64,000 nucleotides of DNA from Riptortus pedestris. Taxonomy: Eukaryota > Arthropoda > Insecta > Hemiptera > Alydidae. Within the stretch, counting starts at the first letter, position 1. Every line of letters begins with the position of its first letter. Position numbers and translations under genes: made by a program. Shown piece by piece: positions 24,895-35,984 of this stretch. The stretch covers positions 48,758,501 through 48,822,500 of the forward strand of contig CM032232.1 in NCBI GenBank assembly GCA_019009955.1, read 5' to 3'. The notes under the pieces are model-generated. The model worked only from the letters and a program-made list of their open reading frames with translations, was not told the origin of the DNA and did no database searches.

Positions 24895-27800
24895 CTGTAA
24901 AATAACAAAATGCATTAATAATATATCTACTAATTGCGCTACAATTTTTAATATTAACTGAGGTATTTCCATTTTTTATATTTCCCCTTAATCGTAGCTT
25001 AGCTAAATGTTATTTTTTGGTTGGCGAGATATAAGCAAATATTTTCGCTGTGACGGCATCATTTAAGATTTTACGTTCTAAACTACAAGATTTTTATTTG
25101 ATCAACAACACAGTCACAGCAGTTAATGTCATTGAAGGTCTTGGTGTGAATGAAATGCCGCTAAATTTTCATTTTTCTCTGTAGAAGTAAATTATGGTTT
25201 CTTTTTGATGAACGTTTCTCATCGTTATTTCAATAAAATTAATTAGTCTATTACTGGTGAAGGGGGCGCTTAAATTTAGGAGACCGCTTTAATATAGTGT
25301 GGTGAGGTTGAATATGAAAAATTTCACTTAGTTGGCCTTATTGGCCTGCAGCTCATAACAAGGATGTTATTATAATCCTATTTCCAGCTTAAAATAAATT
25401 TGTTGAGTTTTACTTGGTGACATCCTTCCTCTATCTTAATAATTAAATCAACAAAAAAGTCCGTCAACTGCGTAAACTAAGCCGATTTCCCCACACAATA
25501 AAAAGCTGAAATTTAAGATGGGTGATTAGTGAATGAATTATTCAATGTAAAAATCGGATGGGAAGAAGTAGGGGTTTACTAAAGGCTTAAAACAACTCAA
25601 TTCGTACATCCTTCGTACTTTCTTGTTTTCTGCCTTCAGTAACCCCCCACCCTTCTACACATTTTTTTTTTTTTTTTGCATATAAGTAAAGAATAGAATA
25701 TAGTGTGAGATGAGATCACAAGTGTTTTATACCAGCATGTGGGAAATATGCTTATTTTACGCAGGCTCTGCGTGGAGAACTTTTGTTCTACATAATGCGT
25801 TATTGTATTCTTCTATTAGTAGTTACATTTTTATTTTTTAAATTAAAATGACCAACATTGCCTAACTTATGAAGGTTTTAAAATAAATAAACAATCATTA
25901 TTTCCCCTTTCTGCATTTCATCTCCAAAAAATATATACTTTAAGGCTTACATTCAAATAAGTTTCCCTGTTGATCCTGAAGGATGGAGTCTTGTAGCCTT
26001 CCACAAAGACCCTATAATTGGCTATGTTGATAACCAGCCTAACATAGTTCCGATCCTTAATACTCATCTCGTACCAGGGTATGCTGTATATATCGAACGC
26101 AATTCTCTCTGACTGAAAATAAAATTGTGATTATTAATAAAACCACTGTTGACTTTAATTGATTCTCATTTAAAATTCTGTTACTCATAAGGTAAGAACT
26201 CTCCATTGTTCCATTCCTAAAATATATCAAGTGCATGTCAATACTTAGGACTATTGAACTATGAGTTTAGATGTTTGCATTGAAGAATGGGTAACATCAG
26301 ACAGATTCTAGGAACACTTTTTTTTTAAATAGTCCAAATAGACCTGGGTCCAATGCTCTCACCTTTTGGAGGTATTTCAGTTTTTTGTGATTTTTAAAAA
26401 TTTGGTGTGTTAACTCAACTTATTAAGCCATTACTCCAAACATTGTTTCAATATCAGAACTCTAGTTAACCTATCCCAAAGAGCATTAAATTTTCACTCA
26501 AATTTTGCAAAAAACATAACCTCTTGATGTCGTCAGTTTTCCCCTATATAATATTTTTTAGTAATCATATGAGAGCATCTTTAAAATAATTCTTATTTTT
26601 ACCCTCTTTTTGATGCATCTATTTCGTCATTAAAATGTCGTTGCCTAAGGTATTTAACATTATATGGAATAAAAATATTAAACACTTATACTTACAACAT
26701 CTTTCACTTTGTCTGTTGCATTAGATAATAAAAAAAGCTGAAGCATAGAGATGCTCATGTAGGTAGAACCAGAAATTGATTGAAATACGTTGGGTGCCTC
26801 AGCCTAAAAGTAACAATATTGTTACTAATATTATTATTACATGGATCAAATTTTATAAGAAAATGAAACAAATAGTTCATTGTGTCAATGAAAACTAACG
26901 CCGAGGGGTTATAACGAAGCAGACTCTCCTTGGTTCTGGTTTCTGAGACTCCACTTCATGCCGTTCTATAACAATAAAGAGTTTCACTTTTATATGCGTT
27001 TCTCCAACGTTTAAATTTTGACTCTTTGATCTCCAGGCCAACTTGATGATAACTTTGACCAGTTTGAAGATCAATCCAGAGACTGATGAGACTGTCTTCT
27101 GCATCAATATCTTCTAAAGGTTCAGTTGTTTATATTGGTGAGGGATGGACATCTATGTTTGATAATCATGTCGTTAAAATATTTAGTGTGCTATATCTGG
27201 ATTCGAACCTTACACTACTAGTACAGAAGTCTAGGGCGTTATAGTCAGCCAGCCTAACAAAACAATGTAAATAATAACTAAAATTTGATAGTTACCTCTC
27301 TGAAATATGACAAAATTCCTAGATACATCTTATACTTAAGGTTAAATCATCATGCTCTCCTCCAAAAATGGAGCTTTCTCAATGAAGACAAACTAATTTT
27401 TATTCGATTAGCTACTCAACGACTTCGTGATAGAAAATAACGGAAGAATAGATACATGCCCGACAAAAAGGTCCCTCACGGGTGAAGAAAATTTTTTTAT
27501 GTCCTTCCTTAACACAAATTCGACGCCACTGAACTACGGTCGGTACCAAATTTTTACTAATACTAATAAATTACTAATAACAATTGGATATTAATTCCTC
27601 ACCTGAACCAGATAAATAAGAGTTCCAGCTATCATCGTTATGGTACCCATCGACCAGACTACTAAAAGAGGTGAGAGGAATCGGACCAACTTTTGAAAAT
27701 TCCTGTAATGTAAAAATAAATTATTTACAGTGTAAAATTAAACATTTATTATACTTTGATTATTCTCAAAATAAATTAACGTTGCTCTTTTATGAAAACA

Positions 27801-30800
27801 AGAAGCTTTGATCAACAACTTACTGGATTGTGTCCTGATGAATCTTCAACCAAGTAAGAAACGTTTTATTGCTAGCGTTATTTGATATAACTGGCACATT
27901 TTGAAGGACATGTGACAAGTAGGTAAAATGAATTGATTGTATTTTTAGTAAAGTAATCATGATGCATTCAGTTAAAAACTTTGAAGTTCCAGGAACCATG
28001 TAGTTCATTACCTGTAAGCAATGATTGCAATGAGTCTCTCTGTAAAACTCCAAATTTTTATATTTTTAACGAAATTCATCGACTTAACTTTAATTGCCTT
28101 GAATATAGACTTAATTGTAAAACCTATTAATGATTCTCCGTCGAATAAGATATTGATTGCAGCCGGCAATTAAAGTTAAATAAGTAAATTACAATACTAA
28201 TTACGAGATCGGAAAATGAAAGTAATATAAAGGGAAGGAACAAAATACGAGTACTATAACAGAGTAACAGCACAACGGTCGCTAAAAGTTAAAACATTCG
28301 GCGTTTCAGGAGTTGTACATAAGGATATGACAGCATTTCTGATGTGTCTGGCTTTAACTAAAATAGAATTTAGAAAAAAAATCTATAAATGCTTCTGAAG
28401 GGCGCTCTATTAAAATTTCCCTAATATGAACACCCCATAAATGGGCATCTTACCCAGTAATAATACAACCTCCATCAAGTTAGGGCAGTTTTGTATTTAC
28501 TTTAAAAGAACAAAAAAAAAGGTGTTTAAATTTGCGTTATCCAACAAAAACCAACTAAGCACTGATACGCTCATATTAATTGTAATTTGATATTTTGTGT
28601 TATCTTATGGTTCGCTCAACAAACACATATTCCAGAGATTCCTTTGATTTTGTATATCTACCTGCATGACACATTAGTAACCTGTTAGCTAACGTCCTGA
28701 AAATTATGCACAAATAATACTGTGACATATATCTCAAGTGTATTTTTGAGCCTTCTGCTAAAATGTTCTGCACAAAAATCATGAGCACCGTTTAAACATT
28801 TCCAACTTAAGTCAGGTCCTTGCTAATTTGTTTACCGATTTCGCCTATGGAAGTTAGTGGCCGGAGCATTTACAATCGAAAACATGGTTTTTGTGTAACT
28901 TCAAATAAGACATTGATGTAATGTTCTTTCTAGATACAGTACAATGTACAGCTACGTTCCGTCCTGCAAATCTTCCTGTATATATCAGCGTATATTTCTA
29001 TAAGGTTCTGAAGGTAATGTTCAATTTGAGTAAAATACCTTATGCAAAAAATATGTACTCTAATAAGTTCACTTCATATTTATTTCGATCACAAACTTTT
29101 TTATCAAATAAACATTGTCGTACTGACAAGGCTTAAAGAAACATTTTTAAGTATATATTTATGAATAAAATATTGGAGGTCTCACCTCTTCTATGACTAT
29201 AACCTCGAAGAGCCAGCGTATTTTTCCGAGTGCTTGAGCAGGTTTGCATTGGGCTTTGATAGGCCATGGGTTCCTGCCGTAATTGCCGTCCAGGTAGTCC
29301 AGGATTGGTATGGAAGTCGTAAAGGTGGCTGCGGCGATGAATATAACCACTGTCATAATACTTGTGAACCTCTGCATTCGTTTCCCAGATTCTTTGTACT
29401 CCCTGAGAAAGCCTTCATAATGCCCCAGATCTAGTATGCGTTGATTAACACTGTCGAAATCATCCAGGAGAGAGAGAAACTTTTTTCCACAAAAGTAGAA
29501 GAAGAGACCAGAAAAGAATCCGAAAAAAATATACACGGCTGTACTGATAACGATCACTTTAACCTGAAAAAAAAGATGCTATTGTATAGCCTTCAATTAT
29601 AAGGAAGTAAATAAACTATATTGTTTTTAATGTATATATTTCTTTAATAATAACTTCAATTACCTTTTGTTTAAAGCAAGGGGTTCAATGATAATTAAAC
29701 AAATATATTCAATGATTTGGAGAAATGCCAAAAATAATAAATATTCAAGCATGGTCTTCGTTAACTAAGCAGACTACCAACGGTATTCCAAATTCCTTCC
29801 TCTATTTGAGGCTAGAAAAAGCCCTTTGTAATTAAGACTTGAAGTTTAAGCTGAGATTTTTAATGATACAATTTCTTAGCCTGGACACTAATCGTTGAGA
29901 AACATTTACTGATCAATTAAAGAACCTGCCTTTGGAAGCAAAACTAGTTCTGTAAGATTATACGATTCTATGCTTAAAAAGTCCGTCACATAGGAAAACT
30001 AAAGAAATTTCTCACCTGCGGTTATAACACACTTGTGATATTATCTCACCACATATTCTCTATTTATATGTGTAAACGGGGCGAGTAAAAGGGGCGGGAG
30101 GAGGGAGCGGTTACTGAAGGCTGAATACAAGAAAGTACGAATAACTCGCTTAATACTTGAGTTACGAAATAATTCATATAACAACAATTGAAGACCATCA
30201 ACAATAGTTTAACAAGATTGGATCTATAGCATTTTACGGTCCGACTCATAATGACGGAGAAATTTTAAATGTTTGAATCGCCCCTCCCCCCACTATTCCA
30301 GGTCCGATTTCCGATAATAACAATTATGATCTATAGAGTTGAGTGAAACGCTTAAATATCGAGTATGGTATAGTTCAAATAAACATTTTCGAGTAAAGAA
30401 CGAAAAGTCTTAATTGATGACGTCATCACGTAACGTATTTGCTTACATCTCACAAAATAAAAGTTCAATGATAACCATATTTGGTATTTACCCTTTTAAT
30501 GTAGTGCTTTATGACATAACAGCTAATTACACTGGGGAACAAAAAATATGTGATTCTGATAGTATTTTTTCTCCTGAATTCAAATATGAAAGCGGTTTTT
30601 CCCCAACACGCAAGGTTTCCGAGAGAAAGGCATTTGTAGTTTCAAACACTTAATATTTTCTACGTTTACAACTACACAATATTCAAAGATTCTGACTCAC
30701 CTAGAAAGTAAGAAATGACGATTTTCTCTTATATTTCGCCTGTGGAGCATCCCTCTTGATGGTTCAACAGTAATCGGCTAGCATATTAGGATTCCATTTG

Positions 30801-33800
30801 CCTTGGTATCTCTTCTCTATAGCTGAAATCTCCTGATGAAAGTTTTCTCCGTGCTCATCGCTCACATCGCCAAGACTTTCGGGGAAGAAGTCTAGGTGCG
30901 AGTGCAGGAAGTGTACTTTTAAGGACATATTACAACCCAAATTTTTATAAGATGTTATAAGATCGTTGACAATATCACGGTAATTTTCCGCCTTTCGGTT
31001 TCCCAAAAAACTGTGGGTAACATTTTTGAGTGCTTGCCAAGCTGCTTTCTCCAGTGGATTCAATAGTTCCTCAAACTTTTCATCCTGCATTAATGATCGT
31101 ATCTGTGGACCCACAAATATTCCTTCTTTAATTTTCGCACCACTTATTTTAGGAAACTTCTGTTTCAAGTACATGAAACCAGTACTATTGTCCATTGCTT
31201 TGACGAAATTCTTCATTAATCCTAGTTTGATATGTAATGGAGATAGATACACATTTTTAGGATTACACAATGCCTCATGTTTCACATTTTTCTGTCCAGG
31301 AATGAATGATTCGCGTTTAGGCCATTCTTTCCTAATGTAATGGTTTTTTCTGTCCCTACTGTCCCAGTGACACAAGAAACAACAATACTTTGTATAACCA
31401 AGTTGCAGACCAAGAATAAGTGCAATTACCTTCAAACCACCACAAATATTCCATTCATACACTGCACATTGTAGTTTTTCCAATATAAATGTGAAGTTTT
31501 CATATGATTCTTTCATGCTAGCAGAGTGACCCACAGGTACTGATGGGAATTTATTGCCATTATGCAGAAGCACTGCTTTTAAACTAACTTTAGAGGAATC
31601 AATAAACAAGCGCCATTCTGTTGGGTTATGCTCTATACCAAATGTCTCCATAAGAGAAGAAATGTCCTTACAAAACACTAAGCCATTTTCTTCAGAAAAA
31701 TAGTCTTTAAACTGAGAATGACGATTATGATAAATACATATCTTTGTATTCTTTTGAAATAAATTCCATCCTTTTAGCCGGGAACCGAGAAGTTCAGACT
31801 GTATTTTGGATAACTTTAAATCTCGTATGAGATCGTTAAGATCTTCTTGGGTCAATAAATGAGGGTTCAGATGAAGAGCTTTCTTTCAAAATTTGTATCA
31901 CCAAAATCTGTTTATTTTTCTTCCTTATTTCCATCAGAATATGAGCTCTCTTCATCTAACGTCACGTGTTCTGGAGCCTTTGGTATGGACAATTCTTCGC
32001 AGTGTGGAACTGGTCTCATTGCAGATCGCAAGTTAGTGTACACCACTGTATGTTTTGATTTTGACGCAATCCCTTTAATATTTGTTAAACAAACATAACA
32101 GTCAGAGGAGTGATCTTGGGGTTCCCTCCAAATCATAGGGATAGCAAATGGCATGTGGCGTTTGCCATTCTTCCATGCAGCGAGAAGCCTAGAACACGAT
32201 AAACAACAGATATGTGGGGCCCAGGTCCTAGTTTAAACCCCCACTTTACATCCAAAATAAAGTTCATAACACTTTTTCACTAATGGAGTAATGTTTCGCC
32301 TTTGGGACTTGAGCGTCACTTCACCACATGTATAACAAAAGTTGTTTTGATGATTTAAACAAACGACTTATATACTGTATAAATTTGTAAATATGAAATA
32401 CACAATAAGTCAGACACGCAAAGCACTCACAATGATGTGATTACTGCTTCACTGCTAACTCACAACTGGCATCATTCTGATGAATGCCTGCCACTGTGCT
32501 ACAGTAGATCATGTTTGTGCTTGTCTATACATGCTTGAACCTGCACAACATTACCATTTGAGTTAGATCATTTGGTTACATCATATCTATGATGCTCTAA
32601 GAGCTTTTATTTTGCAATGGACGAAAAAAATTATTAAAAAAAATAGACGTAGACATTTTAAAAAAACTGTGAGTGATGGATAAATTCCGAATACATATTT
32701 GAAAACAGGATAAAAAACTGCATTAAGTACAACTATTGGTACTCGTGGGACAAAAATTAATAAAAAATTAATAATTATTAATACGACATGAGTAGGAGTG
32801 AGGGTTTGCAGATGGCCGAAAACTAAAATATGGAAATATCTGGGTTAATAACAACATTTATAGAACATTACATTTGTAATAAGATTGATTCTATACAATT
32901 TTGATCCGACGCATAATAACAGAGATATTTAGAATTTTTAAAATTCTCTCTCCATAGCCTCCCTCCCAAGGTCAAATTTCACCCGTTAGCGAACTAGATC
33001 TTCATTTTTACGTAAAACCTTTAAATATCCAGGTTGGTAACGATTAAACAAAAATTGCGACCGCTAGAGCGTTAACAGACAAATACATAGTATAGAACGG
33101 TCCTCATTTTCGTCATCTCCTGGGTAGGATTGATGGACATTTGAGGATTTTTTTTCAAACCATATGAAAGCAAAGAGGTTACTAGGGTGGGGACATAGGG
33201 CAAGAAGTATCCCAACCGGCTCCCAGAACGAAACAATTAATGAGATAGTGGGCGTAACCACAAGGGAAATGAAAAAGTAAAGAAGAACGACAAGGAGTTC
33301 CTCTCAAGTCTGGCAAGCTTTTGCCTACGTAAGACTGACGTGGAGGAAGCTGGTAAGGGCGGCTAAAGATCGTAACTAAAGCCAGTTGGATAAAATACTG
33401 ATGTATATATTTTTAAAATATTTATCATATACAAACACATACACGCACCCTCAGAAATTCAACTCACATTGAAATGAAAATAATACATACGGCAAACTCC
33501 TCTGTTTCAGGTACTGCAAATGCTGAACACACTATCTTGGTTAATAAGTATGTCATGCATAAGATTTCCTTGAGAGTAAGAAACCTATTGAGCTTCTCTT
33601 TAGAAGGTATTGGCATTCCACATACATCACCATATTTAATGATCCTCCTATAAAAGAATAAACAACATTAAAATAGCTTAGCCCTCCGTGGTCGGAAACA
33701 GAGAACACCAAAACTTTCCTCTTCATTCATGAATTATAAAAAAGTTCGTCACGCAGAGCCTGAGCAAACTAAGCAGATTTCCCACGCGTTAGAATAACTC

Positions 33801-34739
33801 TAATTACCTTAGCTGTGTGCCATTCTAATAGAGTTGGCGTCTTCTGCAAATACTATTCTCTTATTCTCAAAACTAAGACCACCTTGTAACGAGAGTTGAA
33901 TTTAAGCAGGAATTTACTAGTGAACAGATTGAGGTAAATCAAGTCAGTATGAGGGTGGGAGAGGGGAAATAAGAAATGAAGAACAATGCAAGAAATACCT
34001 CCATTAATATTCGGCGGAAAGAAACATTTATAGAAGAATGTTTTTGAGTCATTATACTATACACAACAACAACTACCGTAGTAACTATACTCACATACCC
34101 GTTTGATCAAAATGGACTACGGCCAGGGGCTGGTGGGGTGGTTTAGAAAATATAAATCACAAATTTCTTCGTACTCATTAGTGATTAGACGATTTGTATA
34201 AGGACCCTGTTTTGGGCATCATCAAAGAACGATAAACTTTATTGCCTGACATTTTTTCATCCGATGAATTCGAAAGGGGTATCGTATGTCCTTAAAAAAT
34301 GAACTAATTTTAAATGCTGAGCAGCAAAACATTTTGTTTATTTATGTATTGCATGTTTGCTTTGGTCTTAATCTCACGTGGTAATCCTAAAGTGGCGAGT
34401 TCGATTATCGTCTGGGCAATAGATATATATTTACTGACTAACTCATTTCTCCTTACTCCAACCCTGGCTAGAAAATGGTGATAACCTGTAGATAACCGTT
34501 CCCAATTAGCCATAGCAGCAAAATGTGGACGTTAATAAATAATAATAATTTATTTAATAGGAGCACATTTATATGGTACTCACCCCAGAAGTTTCAAATG
34601 ATACAAAATGGGGAGTAATATATTTGATATTTTTTTGATCAAACTAAGCCATATATCGTCAAACAAATATAAACCATCAACTTGCTTTAAATTGTTGTTT
34701 ATGGTTTCCGTCACGTTTTTAATCAGATCAGATGCAATA
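24805..34739 (-). CDS. Odorant receptor gene B (7tm_6 family), 5' end incomplete
   Basis: Paralogue of receptor A on the opposite strand, and likewise an olfactory receptor channel subunit. Exons in transcript order: 34584-34739, 33491-33647, 29186-29563, 27824-28011, 27603-27702, 26696-26803, 25951-26112, 24805-24894 (TAG stop). Introns are GT-AG and in frame. The recognised part is about 445 residues, a typical length for an insect odorant receptor, but no ATG precedes the 34584-34739 exon in frame. At least one short 5' exon is missing from my model. Hydrophobic stretches include VIVISTAVYIFFGFFSGLFF, IMTVVIFIAAATF and VVWSMGTITMIAGTLIYLV. C-terminal conserved stretches are DIYSIPWYEM and TYLN-IFVSTVSAYIGLKKL. 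The large 29564-33490 intron houses the nested repeat described separately. Confidence 0.87.
25459..25781. mobile_element. HINE-like fold-back (two 5' ends facing each other, copy 10)
   Basis: The left end is GTCCGTCA-ACTGCGTAAACT followed by AAGCCGATTTCCCC. The right end, read on the minus strand, is GTTCTCCACGCAGAGCCTGC, then TAAAATAAGCATATTTCCCA. The interior carries one 'GTAGGGGTTTACTAAAGGCT' module and its inverted mate 'CTGCCTTCAGTAACCCCCCA'. The copy is thus a palindrome-like head-to-head chimera within the last intron of receptor B. Confidence 0.75.
25951..26112 (-). CDS. Receptor B, 162-bp exon
   Basis: The acceptor is ATTTTCAG and the donor AAT|GTAAGC. It encodes IAFDIYSIPWYEM...KDRNYV and SFRINRETYLN. 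Confidence 0.93.
26696..26803 (-). CDS. Receptor B, 108-bp exon
   Basis: The acceptor is CTTTTAG and the donor GTT|GTAAGT. It encodes SISGSTYMSISMLQLFLLSN and then ATDKVKDV. Confidence 0.92.
26890..27250 (-). repeat. Possible second tRNA-like SINE relic
   Basis: On the minus strand 27250-27165 reads GGCTGGCTGACTATAACGCC, then CTAGA...ACTAG, and then the perfect B-box GGTTCGAATCC. A usable acceptor stem is not evident. The following sequence down to 26890 could be its body. I see no second copy in the window, so the class is uncertain. It lies in a receptor B intron. Confidence 0.35.
27603..27702 (-). CDS. Receptor B, 100-bp exon
   Basis: The acceptor is ATTACAG and the donor CAG|GTGAGG. It encodes NFQKLVRFLSPLLVVWSMG plus the rest of a transmembrane helix. 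Confidence 0.92.
27824..28011 (-). CDS. Receptor B, 188-bp exon
   Basis: The acceptor is TTACAG and the donor GTAAGT. It encodes VMNYMVPGTSKFLTECIMIT... and ends WLKIHQDTI plus two bases of a split codon. Confidence 0.92.
28012..29185. other. Receptor B intron, nothing recognised
   Basis: AT-rich intron with unrelated short open frames on both strands (28600-28788, 28921-29136). None has a motif or splice context I can support. Confidence 0.4.
29186..29563 (-). CDS. Receptor B, 378-bp exon
   Basis: The acceptor is TTTTTTCAG and the donor GAG|GTGAGA. It encodes VKVIVISTAVYIFF... through LDYLDGNYG and WLFEVIVIEE. Confidence 0.93.
29981..33172 (+). mobile_element. HINE-like element copy 11, split by an insertion
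   Basis: The 5' part (29981-30528) begins GTCCGTCACATAGG and runs through the long-form modules to 'GACATAACAGCTAATTA'. The 3' part (32774-33172) resumes at 'ATTAATACGACATGAGTAGG', exactly the next block in other copies, and continues through the CCGCTAGAGCG hairpin to 'GATGGACATTTGAGG'. The palindromic 3' tip is lost. The 2.2 kb in between carries the Cys-rich family gene and must have arrived after this copy. Confidence 0.85.
30701..32350 (-). pseudogene. Decayed Cys-rich multicopy arthropod protein gene
   Basis: I recognise the protein pattern as a family present in many copies in many arthropod genomes, with no function I know of. Its order is: 'FCYTCGEVTLKSQRRNITP', 'KKCYELYFGCKVG', 'WAPHICCLSCSRL', 'MPFAIPMIWREPQDH', 'DCYVCLTNI', then the long part 'LLTQEDLNDLIRDLKLSK', 'SRLKGWNL', 'WRLFIDSSK', 'YCCFLCHWDSRD', 'SPLHIKLGLMKNF', 'KVHFLHSHLDFFPESLGDVS', 'DEHGENFHQEI', 'ERYQGKWNPNMLADYC'. 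Repeated CxxC pairs suggest zinc binding. The copy is broken: in-frame stops at 32233-32235, 31912-31914 and 30764-30766 (after ADYC), plus an extra base near 31862-31866. The largest intact frame is 363 codons (30764-31855) and lacks an ATG. It is intronless and nested in a repeat, so transposon cargo is the likeliest reading. Confidence 0.78.
33173..33420. other. Possible retroelement-derived fragment
   Basis: G-rich, coding-like composition unlike its surroundings, for example KNDKEFLSSLASFCLRKTDV on the plus strand before a stop. I cannot assign a family. Confidence 0.25.
33491..33647 (-). CDS. Receptor B, 157-bp exon
   Basis: The acceptor is TTTTATAG and the donor GTATGT. It encodes RIIKYGDVCGMPIPSK... 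and LTLKEILCMTYLLTK, the counterpart of receptor A 15569-15725. Confidence 0.9.
33744..33792 (+). mobile_element. HINE-like solo 5' end (copy 12)
   Basis: Only the first 49 bp are recognisable: GTTCGTCACGCAGAGCCTG, then CAAACTAAGCAGATTTCCCA. The following sequence does not match other copies. It lies in a receptor B intron. Confidence 0.7.
34357..34553 (+). repeat. tRNA-like SINE copy 3
   Basis: 'AGTGGCGAGTTCGATTATCG' holds the B-box. It is followed by 'TCTGGGCAATAG', 'ACCCTGGCTAGAAAATGGTG', 'AACCTGTAGATAACC' and a terminal 'GACGTTAATAAATAATAATAAT'. It lies 31 bp from the receptor B 34584-34739 exon, in the adjacent intron. Confidence 0.85.
34584..34739 (-). CDS. Receptor B, most upstream recognised exon
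   Basis: The donor is GGG|GTGAGT at 34584 and a plausible acceptor is GAAAAG at 34740-34741. It reads IASDLIKNV...DDIWLSLIKKISNILLP...KLLG in frame with the next exon. An in-frame stop lies upstream without an ATG, so this is not the first exon. The acceptor is weak, so the 5' boundary is uncertain. Confidence 0.65.
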
Positions 34740-35016
34740 CTTTTCAATAATTAAAACACAAAGTAAATAAATAACATAAGTCAATCATATATATACACAC
34801 GTACATGTACACATCGAATAACATATACGAATACATCCTTAGTCATAGTCATACTTGCAATACCGCTACAAGGGAGCCATTTATTTAATCTGCCCATCCC
34901 ATGCAAATGAGCATTTTTATGTTTAAAACTTTTTGTTTTTATTCGTTACATTATTTCGAGGTTGAAAACCTCTATTCGAGAATCTACCATAATTGTACGC
35001 TACAATAGTTACACCT

Positions 35017-35076
35017 TTTAGGACATTTCTCTTAAGGGAGATAAGCTATAGAGATTTGTCCATCGATCCTTTTATA
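35017..35076 (-). mobile_element. HINE-like 3' tip relic (copy 13)
   Basis: 'TTTTAGGACATTTCTCTTAAGGG' followed by 'AGATAAGCTATAGAG' and 'CCATCGATCC' is a degenerate 3' terminus on the minus strand. Confidence 0.6.
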
Positions 35077-35286
35077 ACATAAAGACTTTTTTATGTCAGC
35101 CAAAATTCGAGGAGCAATATCAAACAGGTTAGTGAATTGATTACTTTGTACAACTTTACAAAGTACCTATATTTACTATATTATTATATAAACCACTTCT
35201 GGGGTGTCAAATCAATTATGTTAATAATAAAGCCTGATCACAATTTTCTTTTTCATGTAATATTATCATTATTGATTAACGTCTAC

Positions 35287-35411
35287 TTTTAGCAGATTTC
35301 CCTTGAGGGAAATCAGCTATTGAGGTCGTACTGATGATGCGACTTTCGAAAAATGTCTTCTAATGTCCATCGATCCTACTCAGATGACGAAAATGAGGTC
35401 CACTCAAAATT

Positions 35412-35454
<43 letters not shown>

Positions 35455-35855
35455 CTCATACCTGTCGGTGGAGACCGTCGTCACTGGCTGATGGTCGAGT
35501 ACAGCTGGCAAGCGCTTTCGATGCAATGCAATTTTTAATCGTTTTATTTATATTTTTTAATCGTTTTATGTAAAACAAAAGATTTAGTTCGTTAATGGCT
35601 GAAATAGGACAAGTGGAGGGGGTATGAGGGAGATTTTTTGGGAAAAATGGAAATATCTCCGTTAATATACGTAGGTTCGGAAAATTGTATAGAACCAATC
35701 TTATTGAACATTAAATGTACTATAAATCTTATTATATACATTTATTCTCTATCTTGAATATTAATCGAGATAGTTGCAATTTTCAGTTTTCAACCTTCAG
35801 CAAACACCCACTTCTACTCGTGTTACATAAACATAACTCTGTTATATAACAAATG
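35287..35855 (-). mobile_element. HINE-like element copy 14 (5' truncated)
   Basis: The minus-strand 3' end is at 35287, where the plus strand reads TTTTAGCAGATTTCCCTTGA then GGGAAATC. It is followed by the GGTAGG-type block, a TA tract (35413-35450), the C-rich block and the 'CTGAAAATTGCAACTATCTC' module. It stops near 35855 before the 5' end. Confidence 0.82.
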
Positions 35856-35984
35856 CAACAACAAAAAAGCATTCTGTTCATCATGCTCTTCTACATTTTA
35901 AACACAATATGTTAATAATTGAAGTCTTCACAGATATTTCCTTTGTGTAACTTAATTGAAAATTAATTAAAGTTATTCATTGTG

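Noticed and set aside
27165..27250. Functional tRNA gene on the minus strand
   Set aside because: The B-box is perfect, but acceptor and D stems do not pair convincingly. A SINE relic is more likely.
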